From assembly GCA_037178625.1 (NCBI GenBank), contig CM074129.1, positions 558,001 through 622,000 of the forward strand: DNA of 64,000 nucleotides, given 5' to 3'. The translations under genes and the position numbers were made by a program. This document shows positions 25,302 to 36,574 of this stretch, piece by piece (positions within the stretch are counted from its first letter, which is position 1; each line of letters opens with the position of its first letter). Under the pieces are notes generated by a model. It was not told where the DNA came from. It worked only from the letters and a program-made list of their open reading frames with translations, and did no database searches. Source of the DNA: Skeletonema tropicum (lineage: Eukaryota > Bacillariophyta > Thalassiosirophyceae > Thalassiosirales > Thalassiosiraceae).

Positions 25302-25309
25302 GTTGAGAT
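24366..25309. repeat. Array unit 8 (partial, 944 bp)
   Basis: Matches the other units up to ATGTTGAGATG, then changes to unrelated DNA. It carries two substitutions not seen in other units, near its right end (TGTGCAAAG for TGCGCAAAG at about 25193, and TAGTGG for TAGCGG at about 25283), as expected for an edge copy that escapes homogenisation. Confidence 0.9.
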
Positions 25310-26844
25310 GAGATGTTGCTTGCTTGCTATTGCACTTCTTCTTCCTCCATACATCATACTAGTCGGCGCGTCATTCGTCGCATGCGACGATGCGGCGTCG
25401 CACGGATAGAAAAGCCGATATCGAACACAAAAAGCGTCATTTTGGATAGAAACAGGTACTTTTCACCCCAACAACCAGCCAAATCTTGTTGCGACGCAGA
25501 AAATCTGGCATTACTACGCCAATATTGGCCAATAATGTGCCGATGCTTTAAGCTGAAAGACTAATAACTTTCTACTTATATCGTTTGGAATGCATCTTCA
25601 ACGTTTGTTGCTGGTGCTCCGTTGAACTGCTGCGATATTTGCTGTAATCACGCACAAATACTAAAAAATCTTGAAAAAATGCATCTGTCATGACGAATCC
25701 GAAGGCAAACCATAGCATTATCTATCCCATACACCCTCCATCAACAGTAAGAAGACAATCCGTAACCCAATTTTTCACGCTGATTCCAATTATGTAAGCT
25801 GCCGTGTCCAATTCAAAGTAGTTTTGATGATAATTGCGGGTGACGCACACCCACATGAATGTCTGCACATACCGGGCATGTCATAAGATGCTCATGTTTA
25901 TGTAACTGAGACAACATAATAGTAGTATATTATTAATAACTCCTTCTATATGCTATGATACTTGTTCAGTTTACTCGGATTTATCATTTACACGCAACAT
26001 CTACGCCATTATGGATTTTTATGTCGATCATTCGGCCTCTCATTTCATGAGACTTTGTAGGAAAGCCACTGATAACAGTTATAACGTTTGTTCCCAACCA
26101 CAGCATAAGGCGCACAATAGATGGCTGTTGATTTAATGAGGCGAAAGGTTCCCAATTGTACATGGAAGAGACGTCAATATCATGCCACAACACTCGTGTT
26201 GGCGACTGCTGGTGGGCTTCTCATAACTCATAACCCACTATCAGTAGTATTCCAGGAAACCGAGAGTTGCAGTAGTCACTGTGGTAATATGAAGCAGTCC
26301 AGCTTATCATCTTTGATTATCATATAGTAGACAAGACCTCTATGATCCATGGTGTGGTTTCAACATGTTTTGTGTCAGATATATACCCACTATTGATGGA
26401 GATAATTGTGGAAATCTTTCTTAATCGACTCCATAGATTTGATATGCTGGATAGGCGTTGCATGAGACCCACACCCGGTTAATTAGCGCATATTCCACCC
26501 ATATATATAATATTGGTCGCCGCTACAAACTTTTTTGCTGTTTAATGGACCGCAACGACGCCTTTGTGCTACTGGCTGCATGTGCTCTGCGGCGGAGGGG
26601 GTGAAAATCACCACCGCTATTGTGGTGGTCAAACGTCTCTTTGCGCTGAATATGGCGAGCCGCCGATAGAACCATTGAATTCAGCGTCAAAAAATGGTTT
26701 AGTAACTACATCATTACTTTGGAATGCCGACATTTAATTGTGCAATGAGGGGAGTAGGATGGGAGGCCTCATGGTGCACAGCGCTTTTTTGCGTCGCAAA
26801 GTGTGATTTTGGATTTGCGACGAATGGCGCCTTTGCGACGAATG
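25310..26844. other. Gene-poor region right of the array
   Basis: No convincing gene. A perfect 16-bp palindrome TCGTCGCATGCGACGA lies at 25375-25390. Short frames (for example 26121-26327) have no recognisable content. A local duplication of GCGACGAATGGCGC occurs at about 26817-26850. Confidence 0.5.
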
Positions 26845-28237
26845 GCGCGCCGACTAGCATATTGTATGTACTTAGGCCGTTCCTTACCGTCACGAAAAAC
26901 GAAAAAGGGTGTGGAAGGCAAAAGGCAAGGTGGTATTGTCGTTCTCATTCACGCGACTGCGACTGCGACTGCGGTTCGAAAATATTTTTGAAATGTTTTT
27001 TTAGAGGACGTCTTTTTGAAGTCATTTTTGAGCACTTTTGTCAAAAACACCTCTTCCGTCATTCGTACTTTTGTCGTGGTGAGTGTATCCATTCGACCAG
27101 GGCATCGTTTGATAGGGAATGATCGACCGCATTGTGTTGCCGCCTCAAATCGAATCTAATTCTCTTTTTTCTTTTCATATTTAGGCAGCTATGTGAACCT
27201 ATTTTGTCAAGGTTCTTGACTGTGGACGGACCACGCGCTAGTAGATTGGGACGACTCGCGAGTATGGTAATGGTAGCTCGCAAACATTGCACACCATACT
27301 ATCTTATACTATGCAGACACTTCACACTTCGTTTCTCTGTTGCTGCCATGTTTCTTGGTCTTGGAGGATGACCAACTATTGATATCATAAATCATATCTC
27401 CTTTATTCAAGTTTCCGCTCGAATAGCCAGAGCTACGCGGTGGATCGCTCAGCCTTAGCTAGCCATACCAGACGCACAGAAGAAGGTAATACGAATGGAT
27501 ACAAATCAGATGCCTCTCTAGTTGACGGAGAAGGACAAGCGACTCTACATCTACTCTATCTTATATATATACATATACATATCGCATTCGTCAAGTGTAA
27601 ATTTCTTCTATGTAATAGTATTATTTACAGCATGCTAATGCTTAGCTATATTTGTCTACCATATCAATAGCTCCTGACTTTTGTGCTGCGAGAAATATAT
27701 GAGTGAGGAAGTAGTAGCCTGACATTCTCAGGGTGAAAGGGGTCAACTTGAGAGTCGGGCGCCAGATGGCGACAAAAATGTGGCAGATTGGTAGCTGAGA
27801 GCAACTTCGAGCTTCTTCAAGTAAGAATGAACACGCCCAGGGAGGTTCATCGCACCATTCCGATTGATCAGAGCACTATTTTGGGCTGCAAACTACTCTG
27901 CATCGACATCGACGCCCGACAGCACAGAAAGCAACAGATATCAGCGCTGTTTGCTGTCTGGGCTGTCTGAAATGAAGTGAAAAAAAGAGAATTAGATTCG
28001 ATTCGAGGCGGCAGTCTTATATAGTCGATCATTCCCTATCCAACGATGCCTTAGTCGAATGGATGCACCCACCGTAGCCGAAGCAGTAGGGCGGAGAGTG
28101 ATGATTTTGACAAAAGTGCTCAAAAATGACTTCAAATAGCGAATAGACGTCCTCTAAAAAAACATTTCAAAAATATTTTCGAACCGCAGTCGCGTGAGAA
28201 CGACAATAAGTACATATTATGCCGGCAGAAAAAGCGC
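26845..28237. mobile_element. Inverted-repeat element of about 1.4 kb, non-autonomous
   Basis: 26935-27175 and 27978-28208 are inverted copies of each other with clear similarity over about 230-240 bases; both contain TCTTTTT-type runs, CGAATCTAATTCTC, TGATAGGGAATGATCGA-like and AGAGGACGTC stretches. The similarity resumes outside as GTACTTA and GGCGCGC, with about 56 extra bases in the left arm, so the outer limits are near 26845 and 28237. The roughly 800-base centre has only short, unrecognised frames. It is read as a MITE or foldback element, or two inverted copies of one repeat. No target-site duplication was found. Confidence 0.55.
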
Positions 28238-28628
28238 GCCGATCTGATCGTTGTAACAGACTGAAGCTGAGGGAATCTTATGTTACGAGGTCTGTCCAAC
28301 TTAAAGCTCTACCTAGATTTCAAGTGATAAGTATTCTCTCTGAGGAGAGAGAGAATTATGTTCAAATAATAGCTATTGTAGAGTAGAGAGTCTCCGTAAG
28401 TTGGGTGACACCTCTGCCTCTTGAGACAGATTGCGTCATTTCATGTGCAGGAAAGAAGACTAAATTTTGTCAAGAGTAGAGCCATGAAGAGAGCCGACAC
28501 TAATCCTTTCACGTGGTTGAGTTATCCTTCCAATACTTATAACCCACACACACACTGCAAAGATAATATAAAACAAATAGCACGCCTCTGCGGAAAAACT
28601 ATCACATAACAAAGAATCCTACTAATAC
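28238..28628. other. Intergenic stretch downstream of the transposase gene
   Basis: AT-rich, with an imperfect TCTCTCTGAGGAGAGAGAGA hairpin near 28335. No gene is seen. I could not find terminal inverted repeats bounding the neighbouring transposase gene. Confidence 0.5.
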
Positions 28629-29694
28629 TTAAATGTCATCGTACTCAACTTGAAAGAGGGGCTCTCCATTCAGAATAGCAAGCTGCGTAATGACTGCTAT
28701 AGCCCTAAATACATCCCCATGCGTCAAAATATCATGACGATAGATCACGTTTAAAATTTCCCACTGCTTGATACGCTTGTTGACAGTCTCTTGGCGGCTA
28801 CGCACTATCTGCTGCATAGCTCGACTTTCTGCTGAATTTGTAATAGTACTTGGGCATTTGATTTTTGCTTCTCCTCTATAGCCATCATCGGCTTCAGCGC
28901 GTTCTCCTTCGTCAAGACAGTATGCGAGTAACTGGCGAAAGATGAGGAGATCAGGAAAAGCACCGCAAGGAAACGGAGCATTTATCCACACCAGATGACC
29001 TGTCTTAATGTCGATGGCAAGCTCGTATCTCAGCCCAGACTTGCCAGCAAATTTATGAGATGCAAATGCTGGCCCATGATTGGGGATCTTAACATCAGTG
29101 CAATCGGCACTGAGGAGACAATCATTTAAGCTGCCGCTGTTTTTTCTGCTCTCAAAATCGATCTGAGAAAAGTGATAGAACGGAAGGCGGAGGTTAGAAA
29201 AACATAAGAAACATAATTCAATTAATGTAAGAGTGAAAACTCACCACCACCTGTTCTAGGTCGGCAATGGCTGAAACAAAAGGCCAGATATATTTCCGAA
29301 ATGTCTTAGGGTCGATAGCACCACGAGTACCTCCGGCTGCAGAGCATGCGACGTTTTGCGTAGGGTAGGCTTTGAAGAAATATAGTGTCCATAAGAGATG
29401 AGCGATTTGTCCATCCTCTGGAAGGAGGTCGGTTTCTACAAGCAAGTTCCATAATGCCATAACAACAACAACGCCGGCACCAAAGAATTCACGGAAGCGA
29501 CGATCGTCTGACATTGAATTCCTTATCTTTCGTCCCGTGCGATTTTGTATCTCCTGCCCAATTCGGTAGAAGTCATGCGCAGTTGGCTTGGAACCTCTCT
29601 TCCGTTTGCCCTCCCTTCCTTCTTCCATAGTGATGATTGTGAATAGTAATTGCACGCTCTCTGTGATGACAGCTGCTTCGCCATTAGGATGCAT
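28629..29694 (-). CDS. PIF/Harbinger-type DDE transposase, two exons (327 aa)
   Basis: Exon 1 is 29694-29245 and exon 2 is 29162-28629, joined in phase 0 across an 82-base GTGAGT...TCTCAG intron (29244-29163). The product begins with a basic region (GREGKRKRGSK). It then has the helical segment WTLYFFKAYPTQ and DPKTFRKYIWPF. The catalytic part follows: D170 in SADCTD, D242/D243 in AEADDGYRGE, and E275 in RSRQETVNKRIKQW. Family knowledge: DDE nucleases of the PIF/Harbinger superfamily keep these three acidic residues and the GYRG and E-x2-N-x-R-x-K patterns; diatom genomes carry a family with this layout. No stop or frameshift interrupts it, so the enzyme may be functional. A downstream Met (residue 23, MEEGREG) is an alternative start. 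The usual partner Myb-like ORF and terminal repeats were not found nearby. Confidence 0.8.
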
Positions 29695-32600
29695 TCATAT
29701 TCATTAATTATTATGTAAGGTGATGGGTCGATAGATGGAGACTTTGACGTGAAGTCAATTTGAGACGCTATCCCTCATGAATAACGCTATCTCATTTGGA
29801 TGACGTTATCCGTAAAATCGTATGAGTTCCTACGTAGCGAATGCCGCTATCGCTATCCAAGATTAGTACGCAGCAGCTCGACCGGAGCTTGAACGGACTG
29901 TCTCTGCACTCTGGGCATGTTGGCTTGGTGGTACCTCTCTAGAGTTTTCTTGAAGGCCCCACCCGTGTGGGTTGTGGCGCAAGCGCCACACACCACACCT
30001 CCCCCCCCGAAAAAAAAAGAGGCAGGGTAGGTGTTCTGTCCTATGAGACCTGAGAACTGCTAACAAAATAACTAGCGAAGTCTGTCCCAAAATTTTTCAT
30101 TTTTGCCTAGGAATAAAATGCCTACCCCCTTTTCGGGGAGCCCCGCCGGGCAGGTCTCTAGTCGTTTGCAGTCACTTTCACACAAACACAACATTTGCCC
30201 TCAATAACCATGGCGAAATACCGCTGCTACTACAGAGCGGATGGCCGGCCGATACCACCTAAAGTCGAGCCCGGCGCCCTCAGTGGACCGACAGGGATCA
30301 AATAATGTGATTGGATCCGCACCATACGGCCTGAGAGCCTTATTTTGGGTTTCAGCTACAGTAATGACCGTTACTACGTAAAAACACAACAACACACCGG
30401 CCCCCCTCAGCAACTAACTATCTTTGGGCCCCAATCCACTCGACTATGGCGGAGACAATGAATATTATTGACGATATAACAATTATGGATGAGTCGGATA
30501 GCATTTTCTTTACGCGGTTTTGTCGATGCGGACCCCCTCGGCTATCTATGATGTGTCACGTGATTTAAACAAAAATACTGCGCTGTGAAAGGAGAGGATA
30601 ATCAATGATTAACAACACAGACGGGGTGGGGGATCTGGTTTATGATGTAGAATTTTACTTCCGTTGTGTATGGGTATGTCAGAGCAGCTTATCGACGAAG
30701 CTGCTGCTGTACTTCGTATTAGTTGCCCCGCTGCGAAGGTGACCGTTGGTAATTCAAATAATGACAACTGAATTGGCCCCTCCCTCACACAGCACTTGCC
30801 CCTGGATCCTGATCGCCCTTACACGATGCAGCAAACAAGTTAAATTGATAATTATGACAGGAAGCGCGACAGGTGGTCGGTAGAATTGACTAGCGGATGA
30901 AATTTAGCGATGAAATTTGCTGTACATCGTTGGGGTGGGAGGGAATATTATTACAACGTGTGAGGGGCGGGGAATGATGGGGATAACAACTATGACTTCA
31001 TTATTATTGGTTGAGCGTAGGTGAATAATGACAAACCGAGGGCAGCAATAAGATGGAGCCAGGGCCGGGGGAATGGGTATGCTATTACTTCGTTTCGTTG
31101 TGGTAATAAAATCTGTGCTGGGTAATATGCATGGGCTAGGCTGTCCAAGTCTTGTGAATTGGAAGAGAGATTGCGAGGAAAGCTTTATTCGGAATTGTGC
31201 CAAAACAAAAATAATCGATTGATCTTGAGAGGGGTTGCATAGGTTTGAGATACACGAGGAGATGGACGTGTTGGTGTGAAGTGATTCCTACGATCATACA
31301 ATTGTAACAACTTGTATGACCGGAGGAAATGAACAAAACGAAAACCAATCAGTCGAATGACGGTAAGAGGTGCACTAAACATGATCTGGTGGTAATCGAA
31401 TTGGCAGCTACAACATCTTCTTCATGACTGGAGTTCTGTAGAGCAACTCTTACTTTATTGATTGAGTAATTGCTGGGAAGCACATTTAATATAAATAGTT
31501 TATCATCTCTAGAGTAGACATAATACAGTGCATAACCAAAGGAACATATCAGAGTAATGTTTCTCCACCACTTGTTTGATTGACTGGAATGTATGACCAT
31601 TGTTGACCCCTGAGATTGCAGAGTTTATTGGGGGATTTAAACCTCTCTTGGCCGATATATCTTAGACCACGAGTGCAGTGTCATGATATATACCCCAAAC
31701 ATCGCCCCCTACTATCATATTGGAGCCAAGGGCGATACACCATGGCGTTATTTGTAGTGATATCGCTCTGTATCGACGGTTACAAATTGATATGACGGTT
31801 TTGAGTTTTGAGGGTGAAAAAGTACCGCTGATGTAAGAGGCTGTCTTCGCGCTCTACACACGAGACGGATTTTTTTCTACAATCACACAAAAATCCGTAA
31901 TTGTGTCTCTGCGCTCTGAAACGCTCGCACACACGAGAATACAAGAGAGAACACACGAGATAACACTCATCTAAGCAGGACCTAAAAAGATACTAAACAG
32001 TCACACTTTTCTCACAACGACTCATCACACAATCACAATTTTACCATGACAGCACTGATCGATACCACAAGTACAATGCCTTTAACACCGGCAACCTTAC
32101 GTCTACCAAACCCAAAATATTGTACTTAGACCAATTTTCAACGCAGAATCGAATGGTCCCATCAATTTGTACCAATATTAAGTGTGTGACGACGTATTGC
32201 TCACTAAATAGTACGTTTCCGTATTTCGACCGAGCGTCAAATGGTCAATACGGGTCATTTATTCCATGTTATCATTCAACCAATGGGTCATTACCCTCAT
32301 ATATCCTTCATATAACTATCCTATAGGAGTTGCAAATGTTTTTGGTGAGGAGTCATCCATATTACTCTCATTATTTACCTACTGAACGCACATCACCGGC
32401 ACCCCACAATATGTTGCAAGGGTCTTAGATGATCCCAAATAATATGATACCAGCACCTATGCCACAATATCTCATTATTCAATGATATTTCAACCGTTAT
32501 ATGGAGAAATAACACTGTGGATGAGCTGATCTGAGGCGATACAGGACAACAATGTAACTCTTTGGATTGTGATTGCAGGGTATGGCTGATAAATTTGTTG

Positions 32601-32826
32601 CGTATTTATACTCTTTACGAAGTAATCTAGCCATCATGACATTATGAAGCCATTCTCCATGACGGTGAAGCGCATATGATCAGTTGGTGTTTAACATTAT
32701 TGGAGTGAGTGACAGTTTGTGCATGTTCTTTGGAATTATTTGATCTGAACAACAATACACAATTCAACTATAATGAGCTGACATTCTTTGTATATAGATG
32801 GAGGACACCAAACTATTGTCCCCCCT
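29695..32826. other. Long gene-poor region
   Basis: No convincing gene over 3.1 kb. It holds a homopolymer-rich patch at about 29995-30025, a block with ATGAGACCTGAGAA (about 30042) whose reverse complement recurs near 38191, and a segment at 31834-31876 with TGCGCTCTACACACGAGACG-like sequence that is inverted at 34817-34858. A 27-codon frame at 32046-32129 follows a CA-rich leader and could be the start of a decayed gene; support is weak. Confidence 0.5.
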
Positions 32827-33457
32827 CGCTCTCAATAGTGTAAATCCAAACTCTTTCGCTTGGTATATCGTCTCTTTCCGTTTTATTGCGTCATTAACCA
32901 CCCAACAGATGTGTGGATAGCATGATCACCACCTCCAAAATAGGTAGACAACACGGATAATTTTGGTAGAAACAGTTTTTGAGAGCCAGCCTGAGCGGCA
33001 AATCAAAGATGATTATTGTGTTGATCATTGGGGGTAGCGGTGTCAGTAACAGAGCGGCAACACACCATTAAATACAACGATGACATCGTCGGCAGCATCG
33101 TCCAAGCACAGGCGAGTCGGTCTAATATGACGTATCAAATGAGACCTACGACCGCCCAATAATTCTACAATGTTGCAGATACCTTCCTTACATATCATAA
33201 GACGATTTACGCCACGGCTTGCATTGATTTGTTGCGTTATCCGCCTTACATTTCATGTGCATAAATAATAAATGCTTCGATCGATGTCCTCATTTTCGAC
33301 ACAAAACGCTATATTTTGAATAATACCCCACCTACAACGCCGACCGGCAGCTCTAACGGAAGCTCATAACATAGGCAAACGCATTGTGGCCGGAGGTTGT
33401 GGTGGCTGGTCAGCTAGGGGTGTAGAAGTGCCATGATGGGAGGGCATAGGGGGTGTT
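32827..33457 (+). repeat. Left long inverted-repeat arm
   Basis: Matches the reverse complement of 38536-39161. The outer edge is CGCTCTCAATAGTG (right copy: CGCTCTTCATATTG); the inner edge is GGGGGTGTT. Confidence 0.65.
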
Positions 33458-33463
33458 TGATAG

Positions 33464-34381
33464 ATTACTGGTGAAAGAGTCCGCTTTCATGGCCACCTAG
33501 CGTTGGCCAGGGAGATCTTCGCTAAGAGACAGATCCTGCTTCCATCCGCGTTCGTCCAAGTAGATTGGGTCAACGTGAACAAGGCTTTACACGAGGTCCC
33601 GCGGCTTTTCCAACTATGGGCATGCAAGCAAGTTCACGACATAGCCGGCACCAACTTGCGGTTACACAGATGTGATCCTAATCACTCTCCTTTGTGTCCT
33701 TCTTGTCTGGATGCACAGGAGTCATGCGCTCACGTCTTAATGTGTGAAGAAGAAGATAGGGTAAAATGTTTTCAGATGTCAGCGGATAATTTACAGTCCT
33801 GGCTACAATCGGTGGGGACATGTGAAGTGCTGGAAAAGTATATCATGAGTTTCGTGAGGGCTCGGAATGGCAAAAGCTTTATGGACTGCATTGCTAACGA
33901 TCATGACCCGATACTGCGGAAGTTGGCACGTTCACAAGATAAGATTGGATGGCGGCGGTTTATGGAAGGAATGATATCCAAGGAGTTCTGTACGATTCAA
34001 GAGACACATCGTCGTCTGGAGGGCAGCTATCTTTCGGGCGCAAAATGGGCACAGAGCTTCTCAATCAAGCTGATGGAGATGACCCATGGACAGTGGCTGG
34101 TGAGGAATTTCTTGATTCATGATAAAATTTCGGGTATGCTTGCGTTAGAGAGGAAGGAGGAGCTACAAATAGCTATAGAGGAGCAGCAAGAGATGGGCTT
34201 AGAAGGGCTTGGAGAGGAGGATAAATATTTGATGGAAATCAATCTCGATGATCTCGAAACAACTTCTGGTGAACATCAGGCTTATTGGCTGCTTTCAGTA
34301 AAAGCGGCACGTGAAGCCTTCTTGATACGTCGCCAGCGGGCTCAGGCAGCACTTCGACGCGTTCAAAACAACCACGGATAG
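33464..34381 (+). CDS. Retroelement-derived C-terminal zinc-finger ORF, partial
   Basis: The frame is open from just after the TAG at 33461, at the inner edge of the left repeat arm, to the TAG at 34379, about 305 residues, but the first ATG lies deep inside, so the true start is missing. It contains VDWVNVNKALHEVPRLFQLW, GTNLRLHRCDP, and a C-x2-C...H-x4-C cluster (LCPSC...CAHVLMC) followed by helical, charged sequence ending LRRVQNNHG. I recognise this layout from diatom ORFs that follow or resemble reverse-transcriptase polyproteins (zinc finger downstream of the polymerase), but no polymerase is present here. It is inferred to be a fragment captured between the repeat arms. Confidence in the exact family is low; that it was once coding is well supported by its length and coherent composition. 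Confidence 0.5.
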   Translation: MTGERVRFHGHLALAREIFAKRQILLPSAFVQVDWVNVNKALHEVPRLFQLWACKQVHDIAGTNLRLHRCDPNHSPLCPSCLDAQESCAHVLMCEEEDRVKCFQMSADNLQSWLQSVGTCEVLEKYIMSFVRARNGKSFMDCIANDHDPILRKLARSQDKIGWRRFMEGMISKEFCTIQETHRRLEGSYLSGAKWAQSFSIKLMEMTHGQWLVRNFLIHDKISGMLALERKEELQIAIEEQQEMGLEGLGEEDKYLMEINLDDLETTSGEHQAYWLLSVKAAREAFLIRRQRAQAALRRVQNNHG

Positions 34382-34645
34382 AGATGGGTATATGCTTATA
34401 CTCTCGTGCAAATACTTGTATTTGTATATCTCGCCTGTATACAGGCTTATTGACATACACGTCAATATATCCCGGGCTCTATAACGAGCTGTGGTAGGAG
34501 AGATAACCCTCTCCCGTGGTTCCGACTGCGACGCTGTTTGGTTCTGCCCTCGGCGTATGAAGACTCCAATTGTTGGTTCAATGATGTCTAGGTAGCGATA
34601 ATGCAACATTTACCTAATTTCCTAAGTGATATGATATGTTTGATA

Positions 34646-34729
34646 GATTCGTGTGGCCGTACAAAATTGTACAAAATCTCGTGTGAGCTGGCCACATCTC
34701 ACACGAGATCTCGTGTGGCCACACGAATC
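34646..34729. repeat. Nested palindromes (cruciform-prone)
   Basis: Outer arms GATTCGTGTGGCC (34646-34658) and GGCCACACGAATC (34717-34729) are exact reverse complements. Inside lie arms ATCTCGTGTGAG (34676-34687) and CTCACACGAGAT (34698-34709), and GTACAA/TTGTAC. Possibly the end of a foldback element. Confidence 0.6.
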
Positions 34730-35292
34730 CGTCTGAGACGTTCATCGGGGAAATGTGCAACAAAATGACAATTCGTACAGTGATTCCCGGTAATGTTAGG
34801 TAAATGTGCAAAAAGGCATAAATTCGTCTCGTGTGTAGAGCGCAAAGACTGCCCCTTAGATGCTTTATTGTTCAATTTGGCTGCCTTCACTATCGTGTGC
34901 TGGCCATCTAAATCATTTCATTTGTCGATGATCGACGATTATTATTGTGGGCGGAAAATAATACCGAGCGGCGATTATCGAATTAAGCATGAATACAAGC
35001 CCAAACCGAAGGAATTCTGGCACCGAAACATCCCCATATATATGAAGTATCATCGCGTGATGAAGGGGAGACGAGACGGACGTTTATAGTTGACGTAACC
35101 ATCACCACAACTGCTTGGCGACGGCTGAAAAAGATGATGGCCGGTGCCGTGTGATGAGGCTACACCACAACCCCACACACACTACCGCGGCCCAAACCAA
35201 CGGTCAACATTGATCATATTGGTCCAGTTGATGATCCTGATGCAGGGGTTAGACGGTTGGTGGCGTCTATGGCATCCATTATTGGCACAGCG

Positions 35293-35318
35293 CTAAGTGA
35301 GGTTTAAACCTCACTTAG
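35293..35318. promoter_or_regulatory. 26-bp perfect palindrome beside a TATA-like box
   Basis: CTAAGTGAGGTTT and AAACCTCACTTAG abut as a perfect dyad. TCTATATAAATG follows within 5 bases, then another AACCTCACAT at about 35343. This arrangement resembles an operator next to a core promoter, but no gene follows convincingly. Confidence 0.35.
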
Positions 35319-36574
35319 ATTCTATATAAATGCGGGTAAAAACCTCACATAGGGGTAGGTAGGGATATCGCTAGATATTTATTAATTCATTGAAACCGAA
35401 GAGTCTTAACAAGTCGTTGAAGATTCCACTCCGATCTATTCAGACGCAATGTAGCGTCATAACAACAGCCTTCTTCGGAGACAAATGTGCACCTATTCCA
35501 CCCAATCGAACTTCAAGTCACTCAACTATGACCCTACATCATCAATAACCTACAATAGTTGTTGTGCCGTTGTTGTTGGGTGGGAAGGTTGATTTGAATG
35601 ACATTATCATCGGAGTTGTTCTGTAAATGGCCATGATGTGTTTGTCTTGTGATGTAAAGATTGAGTTCGCCGATGATAGTGTAGGGAGTGAAATTGGATC
35701 TCTATTGTCAACTTCACGATACAAAGCGATCCTTACGTATTATTGATAGCTCTTGTGTCGTGTTTAGTCGTATCGCCATGATTAGAGGTCGGAATAGCAA
35801 TGAAATGGGTGACATTTGTTTGTAATCGATGATGTGATGTGTAGCAGCAATATTGGTGCCCGACGGAGTTCTATGGCCATATGAAGTCACTAGCAATGTG
35901 CCACACCAACACCCAATGTCTATATGTATAAGCGACAGCGAGGATTGATGGAGAGAGACCGATTGCACCATTCATATTGAGTGGAATTGGAGGACGGCAG
36001 AGGTTGTTTTTCGTGATGTCGTAGGCTTATTTTGGTTTGGAGGTTTGGGGCGAGACTATTGTAACTTAGTGGGCCAGGTAGATCAAAAGTTTCTCCGTGA
36101 TCTCAGCTACTCAGATGGGCCTAGCGCCAACTAAGTTTCTGGAGAGTTGAGGAGATACGATTTTCCCCACTATGCCGGCATCATGGTATTTTGGTTCATT
36201 TCCCCATGATGTTGAATTATGTGTTTTGTGTGCTTGAAAGTGTTGGAACAAAAATTTGAAATGAATCTTATAAACTTTATTTTTGGCGGAAACGAAGTCT
36301 TGTTTGGAGTTTTGTACTGAAGATACGAAGGAATCTGTAGAAACGCTTTTATGGGATGAGACAGCTATATCACTTGAGCCGGAGGTAACTTTTACGCAAC
36401 CTTAAAATCAGACACCACTAGGGTTATTTTCCAATTTATGGATTCCAACGTTAAATAAAGAGAAAGGGTCAGCTGTGTGTAAGAAAAATTGCCTAACCTT
36501 AATGAAAACCGTTACCGTTTTAAGGCTATTTGCGTCTAATGTAGCTTACACATGAAGATGGTTAGAAGAAGATT

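Larger units (their letters stand above)
2681..25309. repeat. Head-to-tail tandem array, about 7.3 copies of a 3.1-kb unit
   Basis: Seven complete units and one partial unit repeat with spacings of 3098, 3098, 3100, 3098, 3092, 3098 and 3101 bases. All length differences I could trace fall in homopolymers or triplet runs, and otherwise the units read as identical. Each unit runs from codon ~328 of the response-regulator gene, through its 5' end and upstream DNA, to a junction ending ATCCGTCGACCCTTCTT, where the next unit starts at CTTGGGCCG. The intact gene reads GACCCTTCTTCTTGGGCC at the same place, so the junction lies in a CTT-rich stretch with a shared GACCCTTCTT. The array starts inside the intact gene and stops abruptly in unit 8. 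Near-identity means recent amplification, ongoing homogenisation, or an assembly error. Confidence 0.95.
34382..36574. other. Non-coding interior of the composite region
   Basis: No gene recognised. It contains the nested palindrome, the 26-bp palindrome with a TATA-like sequence, and short frames without recognisable content (for example 34793-35089). Confidence 0.45.

Noticed and set aside
2681..25309. Reading the array as a CRISPR or as a ribosomal-type satellite
   Set aside because: The units are 3.1 kb, contain protein-coding sequence of a known gene and have no spacer-repeat alternation.
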